The notes under the pieces: model-generated
What the model was told of the DNA's origin: nothing
Databases searched by the model: none
The model's input: the letters and a program-made list of their open reading frames with translations, nothing else
Shown: positions 15,128-21,908 of the stretch, in pieces
How positions within the stretch are numbered: the first letter of the stretch is position 1
How the letters are laid out: each line of letters starts with the position of its first letter
Program-made: the position numbers and the translations under genes
Source of the DNA: JBDRTU01 sp043823825
GTDB taxonomy: Bacteria > Patescibacteriota > Patescibacteriia > Veblenbacterales > UBA10138
Direction: 5' to 3'
DNA length: 21,908 nucleotides
NCBI GenBank assembly: GCA_043823825.1
Contig: JBDRTU010000027.1
Location: 1-21,908, forward strand

Positions 15128-15652
15128 TTAGTACAAAAAAATTTTAGCAAGCTTTTCATGCGGCTTGTCAACTAATTTTGGTTTAATATTAGGTAAGGGA
15201 AAAGCATAGGATAAAAAACGTGCCGTGCTACCTAACTCTTTTTTTATTTTCGGTTCTAATTTTTTCATTGCCATCGGAGTTAAAAAACTAATAATTATAT
15301 TTGCTTGAGAAAAATCCGCTAAATAAAAATTCTGGTATTTAATATCTATCTTGCTAGCCAAGCCGGCTAAACGGACTCGCAACAAGGCAATTAAATAAGG
15401 GATCAAAGAAATCTCAAAGCCTATTGCTTTAGCTCCGGTAAGTTTCACTACCTGGATCAACACCCGACCATCACCGCAACCAATATCATAAATTACATCA
15501 TCTGGTTTAACTCGTGCTAACGCTATCATCCGCATAATGTCTCGTTTAAACAAGGGGACCCAAGGAGCGGCTGAAAAACTGGCATAAGCTAAGGTGCCTA
15601 AGGCAAAAATAAAAAAAAGACCAATAGCAATGGCTAGTATTGTTGACAACAT
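15128..15652 (-). CDS. Membrane-anchored SAM-dependent methyltransferase, FAM173/ATPSCKMT-like
   Basis: The 174-residue protein has one N-terminal membrane segment (about 3-25), then a class I methyltransferase fold. The SAM-binding loop is DIGCGDGRVL at 56-65 and the acidic end of strand 2 is GFE at 78-80. The order (membrane helix, PWVP motif at 30-33, DIGCGDGR, then FYLADF at 109-114 and a KKLEPKIKKEL block at 130-140) matches the FAM173 family, whose eukaryotic members methylate lysines of the ATP synthase c-ring and ADP/ATP carrier. The bacterial substrate is unknown; a membrane protein lysine is a fair guess. It is short: only the SAM-binding half and a stub of the rest. It lies 13 bases after the fused ATPase gene and is likely cotranscribed with it. 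Confidence 0.75.
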   Translation of the reverse strand: MLSTILAIAIGLFFIFALGTLAYASFSAAPWVPLFKRDIMRMIALARVKPDDVIYDIGCGDGRVLIQVVKLTGAKAIGFEISLIPYLIALLRVRLAGLASKIDIKYQNFYLADFSQANIIISFLTPMAMKKLEPKIKKELGSTARFLSYAFPLPNIKPKLVDKPHEKLAKIFLY

Positions 15653-15665
15653 ATTTTAGCTAAAC

Positions 15666-18215
15666 TTAAAGCGTTCTTTCATTTACTACTGGAGTTTTAG
15701 TGGTCGGCTGACCCAGTTTAGTGCGCTCTAAAATCTCAGCCTCAACCTCGGCATGCGGCCGGCCGTATTTTAAGCGTGATAATTCTTTTAATTTTAGAGC
15801 TATTTTAGTGTCACAGGCCTGTGGTGGTGAAGTTTTCATATTAAAAGGGCGAGCCGGGGCATTATCAACTAATAATTTCACATATGCATTGTATTGTTCA
15901 ATATTTACCAGATCGTGAGCGCTAAAGACAGGCGCAAACTCTTTTGCCAGTAATTCGGCATCTTCAATACCAATTTTAAAGCTAATTAAAGTGCCGACCG
16001 TACCCAAAACCGCGTCTCTAATTTTAGTATCGTTACCTTGCACCAACTGCTGTAAATATTGATTAGCAATGGTTAAATCCAGGCGATACTTACGAGCTTC
16101 CGACAGGATAGTAGATATTGAATCAGTGATAAAATTTTGGAACTCATCTATATAAAGGTAAAAATCCCGACGCGCTGATTCTGCCACACTAGCTCTGCTC
16201 ATAGCTGCCATTTGTAGTTTAGAAACCACAATTAACCCCAATAGTGACGAGTTGACTTCACCTGTAGTGCCTTTGGATAAGTTAACCAGTAAAATCTTTT
16301 GCTGATCCATTATCTCGCGAAAACTAAAGCCCGAACGCGGCTGTCCAATCACATTACGCATCATTTCGTTTTCCACAAAACGACCTACTTTTGAAATCAA
16401 GTACCCCAGCATTTCTGATTTATGAAAATCAGTAGTTTGCGCCATTTCTTTTTCCCAAAAAGCCCTGACAACCGGATCTGTTACTTTTGTAACTTTATAT
16501 TTTTGGAACTCCTTGTCAGTAAACATGCGTGGAATATCGGCAATGGTTCCGGGGTGCTCTTTATCAGCCATAAGCGTTAGCATCACGTTACGCATATTGT
16601 GTTCAAACATCGGCCCAATCATTTCTGGTGGAAATAATTTATAAAAAATAGCAATCATTTCCTGCACTGCAAAATCCATTTGCTCAGGGTTGGTATATTC
16701 CAACATATTCAAGCCAACGGGCCGCTCCACATCTGATGGATTAAAAATAACTACATCATTAAAACGCGATTCTGGAACTTGCCCCAAGACCCCTTCTACC
16801 AAATCGCCATGAGGATCGATCAAACCTACGCCATAACCAGCCTTAATATCCTGTACAATCATATTTTGCAATAACACTGATTTACCAGTACCTGATTTAC
16901 CAATTATATAAACATGCCGACGGCGATCATCTGTTTTAATCTTTACCGGCATCTCGTCACCGCGATAACGATTAATACCAAGAGTAATTCCCTCGTGAGG
17001 AATATTCACGGGGATTGGCGCCCGGCGAGCCCCCAACCAACGAATATTGGGCGTTTCGGTAGTTGGTAAAGGAAAATGATAAAGACTGGCTAATTCTTCG
17101 GAATTCAGTACGATTTTATTATTCTTATCCAGCCAGCGATGAATAAAACCCGATAAAAATCTGGTCATACTGCCCGGCTTCTTTATTTCAAAACGATTAC
17201 CATATTCATAAATGCTAAACTGCCCAAATGAATTAGCTATGTCATAAAGGTATTTGTCAGCTTCAGCCTTAGTTAAAGCCGAAGCCACTAAACGAATCGT
17301 AACTTCTAAACCGGCCTTAGATGCTTTTTGTTCCAAACCTTTAACTAACTCCTGTTCTAAAGGCGACAGGTGACGAGGCTCTTTATTCTTTTCTTTTTCT
17401 AATTGCGCCTTATTTTTAGCAGATGAACCAAAAATTTCCACTAACAAACGCCATGCTTTGGGAACTATCCCCTTTTTGGCAGCCTGTGCCAGCGATTTAC
17501 CCTGTTGCATTTCCGAAGCAATCCTCACGCCATCACGTCGCCATGAAGACGGGGCCGAGCGCGCTACCAGTTGAACCGCTACCCCGCTCTTGGATGGCAC
17601 TTTACTTAAAGCGTTAGTTAGGGAATTTAATGAATCAGCCTCCAGTTGAGTATAAGTTTTTAGAGGAAAGACTGACGGACGGGAAAACTTTAAATAAGCG
17701 CCACTGACTGAACCTTTTGGTAAAAAAATATTATAGTCTGGAATTTCTTCAATATTAGCATGTGGATAATGCGACAAAATTTGTTGCTCTAAAAAACTTC
17801 GCAAACTTGGTGGAACCACTACATAAAAAGAAAGTAAACCATTTTGAGCTACTAATTCCAAGGAAACATGGTCATCTCGACCGCTAAACCAAGAAGCAAA
17901 GTTTGACTGAGGTTTTAAGCCTCCCAAAGCCGACCACAGCACCTCTGCCACTCCGATTTGATCCAAAAGATATTGCTTGCCTGACTTAGTCTGCTCATTG
18001 CCAATTATTTCTTTGGGAACAGTGACTAATAATACCTGCATACCTAAACTGGTTTCTAATTCATGCACCTTGCTTGTCAACCGTCGCCACACCAAAATTG
18101 CGGCCCCAGCCAGGATTAATAAAATTATTAACACCCACCAGCCAGCCGTTAAACCACTGGAACTGGTGTTGGCCGATTGATTATTCAGAGTGATGCCTAA
18201 TTGAAGTAACCACAC
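15666..18215 (-). CDS. Membrane-anchored VirD4/TraG-like ATPase with fused accessory domain
   Basis: The 849-residue protein joins in one chain what is two genes at 2673-4058 and 895-2667. One membrane segment (about 24-43) is followed by a cytoplasmic accessory region (about 55-400), then the motor: Walker A GKSGTGKS (439-446), DPHGD (467-471), FNPSD (491-495), Walker B with its extension LYIDEFQNF (687-695). The stretch from DDRRRH (429-434) through Walker A is nearly identical to the stand-alone ATPase. It lacks the zinc-ribbon-like tail of that protein and ends soon after the motor. The start is GTG at 18215, 4 bases after the Pro/Ala-rich gene; no Shine-Dalgarno is seen, so translational coupling is likely. 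Family members pump DNA or protein across membranes. No relaxase, pilus or other secretion gene is present, so the substrate is unknown. Confidence 0.88.
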   Translation of the reverse strand: MWLLQLGITLNNQSANTSSSGLTAGWWVLIILLILAGAAILVWRRLTSKVHELETSLGMQVLLVTVPKEIIGNEQTKSGKQYLLDQIGVAEVLWSALGGLKPQSNFASWFSGRDDHVSLELVAQNGLLSFYVVVPPSLRSFLEQQILSHYPHANIEEIPDYNIFLPKGSVSGAYLKFSRPSVFPLKTYTQLEADSLNSLTNALSKVPSKSGVAVQLVARSAPSSWRRDGVRIASEMQQGKSLAQAAKKGIVPKAWRLLVEIFGSSAKNKAQLEKEKNKEPRHLSPLEQELVKGLEQKASKAGLEVTIRLVASALTKAEADKYLYDIANSFGQFSIYEYGNRFEIKKPGSMTRFLSGFIHRWLDKNNKIVLNSEELASLYHFPLPTTETPNIRWLGARRAPIPVNIPHEGITLGINRYRGDEMPVKIKTDDRRRHVYIIGKSGTGKSVLLQNMIVQDIKAGYGVGLIDPHGDLVEGVLGQVPESRFNDVVIFNPSDVERPVGLNMLEYTNPEQMDFAVQEMIAIFYKLFPPEMIGPMFEHNMRNVMLTLMADKEHPGTIADIPRMFTDKEFQKYKVTKVTDPVVRAFWEKEMAQTTDFHKSEMLGYLISKVGRFVENEMMRNVIGQPRSGFSFREIMDQQKILLVNLSKGTTGEVNSSLLGLIVVSKLQMAAMSRASVAESARRDFYLYIDEFQNFITDSISTILSEARKYRLDLTIANQYLQQLVQGNDTKIRDAVLGTVGTLISFKIGIEDAELLAKEFAPVFSAHDLVNIEQYNAYVKLLVDNAPARPFNMKTSPPQACDTKIALKLKELSRLKYGRPHAEVEAEILERTKLGQPTTKTPVVNERTL

Positions 18216-18219
18216 AAAT

Positions 18220-18681
18220 TTAATGTTTTAGTTTTAATATCTTTTCCGCCTTAATTTTTGCCTCCTGCTCAATAAAAAACATATTCACCCCGGGTAATAT
18301 TTTCAACCACTCAATCAATAATTTGATAATTTCCTGAACCTTTACTTTCACCGCTCGCATCAACCCTTCAATTTTAAAGGCTGTTACCTCGCCTTTAATC
18401 TTAAAGGCCTGTTGCTCGGCCTGTGATAACTGGCGATACAAATCAACCAGATCCTCCTGTAAAATAATTTCAATTTCTGCTTGCAAAGCAGAAGTTGGTG
18501 CGGGTGCCGCAACAGGCGCTGTTTTAGTTGGCTTGATTATAGGAGGAGCCGCCGGCGCTGATACTTTCCGTTCTGTTAGCTCAGCCGGTTGTTCAGCCAC
18601 GGTTTCAGGAATTTTTTCCCTTTCAACCGGCGCTGTTGGTTCTACTTCACGGCCCTTAAATCCGCGTTTTATATCTGGCAT
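18220..18681 (-). CDS. Pro/Ala-rich protein with C-terminal helical domain, partner of the fused ATPase operon
   Basis: This 153-residue protein is of unknown function. Residues 1-65 are rich in Pro, Ala, Glu and Thr and should be disordered. Residues 66-153 are helical and amphipathic, with ILQEDLVDLYRQLSQAEQQ (73-91) and a final FFIEQEAKIKAEKIL segment (135-149). There is no clear membrane segment, though LLIEWLKILPGVNMFF (121-136) could lie on a membrane or bind a partner. It is the first gene of the operon with the fused ATPase and the methyltransferase, so a role as adaptor or regulator of the motor is inferred. Its promoter ends 10 bases before the ATG with no Shine-Dalgarno, predicting a nearly leaderless mRNA. 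Confidence 0.7.
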   Translation of the reverse strand: MPDIKRGFKGREVEPTAPVEREKIPETVAEQPAELTERKVSAPAAPPIIKPTKTAPVAAPAPTSALQAEIEIILQEDLVDLYRQLSQAEQQAFKIKGEVTAFKIEGLMRAVKVKVQEIIKLLIEWLKILPGVNMFFIEQEAKIKAEKILKLKH

Positions 18682-18691
18682 AGATGAATCT

Positions 18692-18700
18692 ATTATAACA
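18692..18700 (-). promoter_or_regulatory. Extended -10 promoter of the 18681 operon
   Basis: The minus strand reads TGTTATAAT (18700-18692), a perfect extended -10 box, 10 bases before the ATG at 18681. No good -35 box is present. The predicted leader is about 4 bases. Confidence 0.7.
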
Positions 18701-18738
18701 TTATTAGTTTATTGCTAAAAGACTAAGCCACTGCACTA

Positions 18739-18747
18739 TGATATAAT
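18739..18747 (+). promoter_or_regulatory. Extended -10 promoter of the Kef antiporter gene
   Basis: TGATATAAT (18739-18747) is a perfect extended -10 box. It ends 7 bases before the GTG start codon at 18755, so transcription should begin at or next to the start codon. No good -35 box is present. Confidence 0.7.
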
Positions 18748-18754
18748 AAAAAGC

Positions 18755-20443
18755 GTGGATAATTTTTTCGCAGAAATCAGTTTATTAATTATCACCGCGA
18801 CAGTACTGGGTATTGTTGCGCGCTTATTACGTCAACCCGCAATTTTAGCATATGTGATCGCAGGAGTACTTTTGGGCCCTGCGGTTTTTGGCTTAATTAA
18901 GCAACCGGAATTCATCGCTTCACTTTCCAGTTTTGGCATTGCCCTGCTGTTATTCTTAGTAGGTTTAGACCTGAATTTAATAAAATTAAAAGCTATTGGC
19001 AAACCGTCGCTAGTTTTAGGTATTGGCCAAGTATTATTTACCGCCGGCCTTGGTTATTTAATTATTAGACTATTTGGTTTTATACCGGTAACTGCTATTT
19101 ACATTGCCATAGCGCTCACGTTTTCAAGCACCATTATCATAGTTAAACTATTATCAGAGCAGCGAACGCTGGATTCGCTACATGGTCGCTTAGCTGTAGG
19201 GATGCTTTTGGTACAAGACTTCTTAGCAATCATTGCCCTAATCTTACTTTCTAGTTTAGATCAAGGAGCGAGCTTTTCCTTGGGCCAAGCATTATCGCTC
19301 ACTGTTTTTAAAGGATTCCTACTAGTGCTAACCGCTATTATCTGCAGCCGCTGGTTATTACCGCCACTATTTAATCGACTAGCGCGCTCGGATGAATTAC
19401 TGCTTTTGGCTTCAGTTAGTTGGGCCTTTCTCTTTGCTATTTTTTCAACTGCGATTGGTTTCTCTTTAGAAATCGGCGCTTTTTTAGCTGGCCTTTCCCT
19501 TGCTTCACTTCCTTACAATTTAGAGATTAGTTCCAAGGTAAAAGGATTGAGGGACTTTTTTATTACCATTTTTTTTATAGTCTTAGGCAGCCAACTGGTT
19601 TTCAGCTCAATTGCCGGACACACTTGGGCTTTAATAACTTTGTCTTTATTTGTCTTAATTGGCAATCCGTTAATTGTAATGATTTTATTAGGAGGTATGG
19701 GTTATCGCAAACGAACCAGTTTTTTAGTTGGCTTAACAGTGGCGCAAATAAGCGAATTTTCTTTAATCCTGATAGGTATGGGCTGGCGTTTAGGACACAT
19801 TAGCGCTACGGATGTTTCCTTAGTTACTATAATTGGAGTGATCACTATTACAATCTCTACCTACTTTATTACTCACGGCGAAAAAATATATCGCTGGTTG
19901 TCGCCCTACCTTAATATTTTTGAACGACCAGCTAAAATTGAACAACTAGAAACAGAGAAATTGACTAATCATGTGGTGGTTTTTGGCTATCATCGCTTGG
20001 GCGAGCATATTGTGGCCACTCTGCAAAAAATCGGGAAACCAGTAATTGTGGTTGATTTCAACCCTATGGCTATTAAATATCTAAAACAACAAGGAATATC
20101 TTATTTTTATGGTGATATGACAGACTTGGAATTAATAGACAAGACTCGGCTTAATAAAGCGTCATTAGTAATTTCTACCAACTCCCATATTTTTGATAAT
20201 TTAACATTATTGCAAAACTTTAAATCCCGAAATATCAAAGTTCCATTTTATGCTACGGCTGATACTTGGCACGATGCGCGTGATTTATACCAAGCCGGCG
20301 CTAATTATGTTATTTTCCCTCATTACTTAGCAGGTATTCAATTTAGCCTAGAGCTTAGAGAAATGTTAATGGATAAAAACCGGCTGCTAGTGGATAAAAC
20401 AAAACATTTAGCTGAACTAGAACACCGCTACGCAAAAGCTTAA
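18755..20443 (+). CDS. Kef/CPA2-type monovalent cation:proton antiporter with RCK domain
   Basis: The 562-residue protein has a membrane domain (1-375) of about 12 segments with CPA2 hallmarks: LVGLDLNL (68-75), FSSTIIIVKLL (123-133), and Asp155 in VQDFLAI, the ion-binding region. A C-terminal RCK_N (TrkA-N) domain (about 405-520) starts with VVVFGYHRLGEHI (407-419), ends its second strand with VVDFNP (432-437), and has GDMTD (453-457). The nucleotide loop has His where GxGxxG has its second Gly, so NAD(H) gating may be altered. Residues 521-562 are helical; the RCK_C domain is missing. It should exchange K+ or Na+ for protons and is regulated by a nucleotide or redox signal. The start is GTG, with no Shine-Dalgarno; the gene is divergent from the ATPase operon. 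Confidence 0.9.
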   Translation: MDNFFAEISLLIITATVLGIVARLLRQPAILAYVIAGVLLGPAVFGLIKQPEFIASLSSFGIALLLFLVGLDLNLIKLKAIGKPSLVLGIGQVLFTAGLGYLIIRLFGFIPVTAIYIAIALTFSSTIIIVKLLSEQRTLDSLHGRLAVGMLLVQDFLAIIALILLSSLDQGASFSLGQALSLTVFKGFLLVLTAIICSRWLLPPLFNRLARSDELLLLASVSWAFLFAIFSTAIGFSLEIGAFLAGLSLASLPYNLEISSKVKGLRDFFITIFFIVLGSQLVFSSIAGHTWALITLSLFVLIGNPLIVMILLGGMGYRKRTSFLVGLTVAQISEFSLILIGMGWRLGHISATDVSLVTIIGVITITISTYFITHGEKIYRWLSPYLNIFERPAKIEQLETEKLTNHVVVFGYHRLGEHIVATLQKIGKPVIVVDFNPMAIKYLKQQGISYFYGDMTDLELIDKTRLNKASLVISTNSHIFDNLTLLQNFKSRNIKVPFYATADTWHDARDLYQAGANYVIFPHYLAGIQFSLELREMLMDKNRLLVDKTKHLAELEHRYAKA

Positions 20444-20449
20444 ATAAAT

Positions 20450-20503
20450 AAACCCCACTAAACAACATTTGTGAATATTGTCAGTGGGGTTTCTTATTTT
20501 TTT
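20450..20503. terminator. Bidirectional terminator between convergent genes
   Basis: AAACCCCACT (20450-20459) pairs perfectly with AGTGGGGTTT (20483-20492). On the plus strand a T-rich run follows (20494-20503); on the minus strand the stem runs into TTTATTTATTT. It can end both the antiporter mRNA and the small gene at 20502. Confidence 0.88.
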
Positions 20504-20918
20504 AGAGTAAATACATATATTTACTGGATACAGCGATTATAAATAACGAAATCATGGCTTCAAATAAACCTTTAAACCACAAATTCGCTCTGGTTTCCAA
20601 CAATACAAAACGGTCAAAATCAGTGTAGAGCCGCACATAAACTAACGCTATTAGGGTCGAAACTGCGCTGAATATCAGAATTATGATATTCCCCAGCCAT
20701 AACGCCAGCACTAATGCGGCAATGCCATAGGTTAGACTTACAAAAGATAAACTTTTGTAAAAAATTGTTAGCCAAGACAAAGCAATAGTTGTGACAATAG
20801 CTGCCAAGGCCATTTGTTGGGTAGTATTTAGATTCAGACTAGACGACTGCATCTGCCAAAAGCAGAAAATAAAGATTACAGCACCTAGAATCACTGTTCC
20901 GATTAATTTAAATAACAT
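20502..20918 (-). CDS. Small membrane protein of unknown function, about five membrane segments
   Basis: I do not recognise this 138-residue protein. Hydrophobic stretches lie at about residues 4-21, 35-54, 59-76, 78-96 and 115-133, with a charged loop (RLYTDFDRFVLLETR, 96-110) before the last. The start is supported by GGAG ending 8 bases upstream of the ATG and by a TTGACA promoter about 75 bases upstream. It is a single-gene unit, convergent with the antiporter and sharing its terminator. No catalytic or ligand-binding motif is visible. Confidence 0.7.
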   Translation of the reverse strand: MLFKLIGTVILGAVIFIFCFWQMQSSSLNLNTTQQMALAAIVTTIALSWLTIFYKSLSFVSLTYGIAALVLALWLGNIIILIFSAVSTLIALVYVRLYTDFDRFVLLETRANLWFKGLFEAMISLFIIAVSSKYMYLL

Positions 20919-20968
20919 TTTTATTTCTCCAATATTGTTGATAGATATTTTTGTTATTTATCGCGCTA

Positions 20969-20997
20969 AGTTTAGTATAACCCATATTTTTTGTCAA
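20969..20997 (-). promoter_or_regulatory. Probable promoter of the 20918 gene
   Basis: On the minus strand TTGACA (20997-20992) is 17 bases from TAAACT (20974-20969), which matches the -10 consensus at four of six positions. The leader would be about 45 bases and includes a Shine-Dalgarno. Confidence 0.5.
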
Positions 20998-21040
20998 ACA
21001 GTAAATAACCAAATAAACTCCTGTTACACCAAATTAAATT

Positions 21041-21077
21041 ATAAAAAAGAAACTTAATGTCTTTGACACTAAGTTTC
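21041..21077 (-). terminator. Rho-independent terminator of the 21544 gene
   Basis: GAAACTTA (21049-21056) pairs with TAAGTTTC (21070-21077), with TG/CA extending the stem past a mismatch. On the minus strand the stem runs directly into a T-rich tract (complement of 21041-21048). It lies just after the stop codon at 21089. Confidence 0.85.
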
Positions 21078-21088
21078 ATATTTTACAT

Positions 21089-21544
21089 TTATTTTCTTAA
21101 TACCACAGACTTAATATCGTAGTGCAAAATGCGAAAACGATAGTCATCATGAAATTCTTGGCTAAAAATATATCTGGGGCATTTTGATGATAATTTAGGA
21201 AAAAAACACTTAAGCAACATGGTACTAATCCCAAAGGCAACCACATACATACCAATGACCCGGAAAGTGATATTAAGCATACTAAAGATATGTAAAAATG
21301 TTCCACTCGACGGTGTTACTAAGTACATTCGTTCAATTGTATCAAACCAAAAAAGCATAAAAAGAACAAGGATAAAACTAATCCACACTCGATTAAGCCA
21401 TAATATCCTTTTTCCCGTTTCTAGCGGTGCTATAAATTTATCATCCATCTTATCTTCTAATTTTCGAAGGTACCTAACGAATAAATATGTTATCACACTA
21501 ATTGCACCAATAATCACTGTTATTAACAAGATGTTAAAAATCAT
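21089..21544 (-). CDS. Small membrane protein of unknown function, three membrane segments
   Basis: The 151-residue protein is not recognised. Membrane segments lie at about residues 3-24, 50-68 and 85-112, separated by a charged linker (RKLEDKMDDKF) and followed by a soluble tail with two Cys (113 and 121) and many aromatic and basic residues. The start is set at 21544 because AAAGGAG lies with 8 bases spacing before that ATG; the upstream in-frame ATG at 21592 has no ribosome site and would add 16 polar residues before the first membrane segment. A TTGACA promoter lies at 21637-21609. It is a single-gene unit with its own terminator. Confidence 0.7.
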   Translation of the reverse strand: MIFNILLITVIIGAISVITYLFVRYLRKLEDKMDDKFIAPLETGKRILWLNRVWISFILVLFMLFWFDTIERMYLVTPSSGTFLHIFSMLNITFRVIGMYVVAFGISTMLLKCFFPKLSSKCPRYIFSQEFHDDYRFRILHYDIKSVVLRK

Positions 21545-21608
21545 TATTGTTTCTCCTTTGATTGTTTTTAAAAATTTGTAATTTATTTTCAAGATTCTAT
21601 TTTATTTA

Positions 21609-21637
21609 AATTTATCTAACAGCCAATTAATTGTCAA
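21609..21637 (-). promoter_or_regulatory. Promoter of the 21544 gene
   Basis: On the minus strand TTGACA (21637-21632) is exactly 17 bases from TAAATT (21614-21609). The leader would be about 58 bases with a good Shine-Dalgarno. The -35 box abuts the terminator of the preceding gene. Confidence 0.6.
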
Positions 21638-21644
21638 ATAAATT

Positions 21645-21680
21645 AACCCCTTCCGCGTGTTGACTTGCGAAAGGGGTTTT
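21645..21680 (-). terminator. Hairpin terminator after the right-edge gene
   Basis: AACCCCTT (21645-21652) pairs with AAGGGGTT (21671-21678), and after one mismatch CGC pairs with GCG. The T tract is weak on both strands (TTAATTTATTT on the minus, TTTTAATTT on the plus). It is assigned to the minus-strand gene that ends at 21740. Confidence 0.65.
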
Positions 21681-21739
21681 AATTTGCCTGGGAGTCGTTG
21701 GCTTTAAGCCACAATTTTTTTTCTTTTTACAGGATATCT

Positions 21740-21907
21740 TCAGGATATTACTGACGCTAGCTTCGCGATTGCCTTTTCTGATTCTTCTATCTTTCTCCTT
21801 TTATATGGTGAATAATAAGGTTTATAAATATCATATAAAGTAGGAGCGACTCTTTTGAGATAAAGACGTGCCAGAGACCAACATAATCTCCACCAACCGA
21901 TTAGGGC
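21740..21907 (-). CDS. C-terminal end of an unknown gene cut by the window edge
   Basis: An open frame enters from the right edge and ends with TGA at 21740, giving 55 residues. It starts with aromatic residues (LIGWWRLCWSLARLYLKRV) and ends basic and helical (KRRKIEESEKAIAKLAS). The composition is protein-like, the strand agrees with its neighbours, and a hairpin terminator lies 60 bases beyond the stop. No family is recognised; the piece is too short to assign a role. Confidence 0.55.
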   Translation of the reverse strand, partial: ALIGWWRLCWSLARLYLKRVAPTLYDIYKPYYSPYKRRKIEESEKAIAKLASVIS

Positions 21908-21908
21908 A

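Noticed and set aside
21097..21306. A 69-residue minus-strand frame inside the 21544 gene.
   Set aside because: It is fully contained in another frame of a gene with a promoter, ribosome site and terminator.
21545..21592. Longer start for the 21544 membrane protein.
   Set aside because: The Shine-Dalgarno site falls inside this stretch and points to the ATG at 21544; the extra residues are polar and precede the first membrane segment.
1..21908. CRISPR arrays, insertion sequences, prophage or integrase genes.
   Set aside because: No regularly spaced repeats, transposase motifs or att-like duplications were seen on either strand.

Overview
The window looks like a chromosomal segment of a Candidate Phyla Radiation (Patescibacteria) bacterium or a close relative. 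This is inferred from gene content, not from a marker gene. Supporting signs are two membrane-anchored HerA/VirD4-type ATPase loci of the kind common in that group, an unlinked purF, a sigma-region-4/HARE protein, several short conserved proteins of unknown role, a tRNA without encoded CCA, AT-rich DNA and tight gene packing. The standard stop codons fit every reading frame.

Layout. 1-5190 (minus strand) is a tight five-gene run read right to left: sigma-70 region 4/HARE-type DNA-binding protein, membrane-anchored accessory protein, VirD4/TraG-like ATPase, LOG-family phosphoribohydrolase, and a ferredoxin cut by the left edge. A consensus promoter lies directly at the first start codon. 5469-12053 (plus strand) holds four separately terminated genes with Shine-Dalgarno or weak leaders: a secreted lectin-lipase of 935 residues, PurF, a small membrane protein, and a thioredoxin-CcdA fusion. 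11993-12559 has no protein gene that I can support. It holds a terminator, a set of inverted repeats, tRNA-Gln(CUG) on the minus strand and a short GC-rich palindrome. 12560-18681 (minus strand) holds dnaX, a 228-residue protein of unknown function, a FAM173-like methyltransferase, a second ATPase in which the accessory domain and the motor are fused, and a Pro/Ala-rich protein. 18755-20443 (plus strand) is a Kef-type antiporter divergent from that operon. 20502-21907 (minus strand) holds two small membrane proteins and the end of another gene cut by the right edge.

How the parts relate. The most striking point is that one motor occurs twice: as two adjacent genes (2673-4058 and 895-2667) and as one fused gene (15666-18215). 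Aligned motifs run through both the accessory part and the ATPase part. Each locus has its own companions, so two related membrane-anchored DNA-handling machines are likely, with unknown substrate. The lectin-lipase and the thioredoxin-CcdA protein are secreted or membrane proteins that could act at the cell surface.

Regulation. Four genes (the sigma-region-4/HARE gene, dnaX, the Pro/Ala-rich gene and the Kef antiporter) have a -10 box ending 7-11 bases before the start codon and no Shine-Dalgarno, which predicts leaderless or nearly leaderless mRNAs. The lipase, purF and the small membrane-protein genes have clear Shine-Dalgarno sites. Two modes of translation start therefore seem to coexist in this window.
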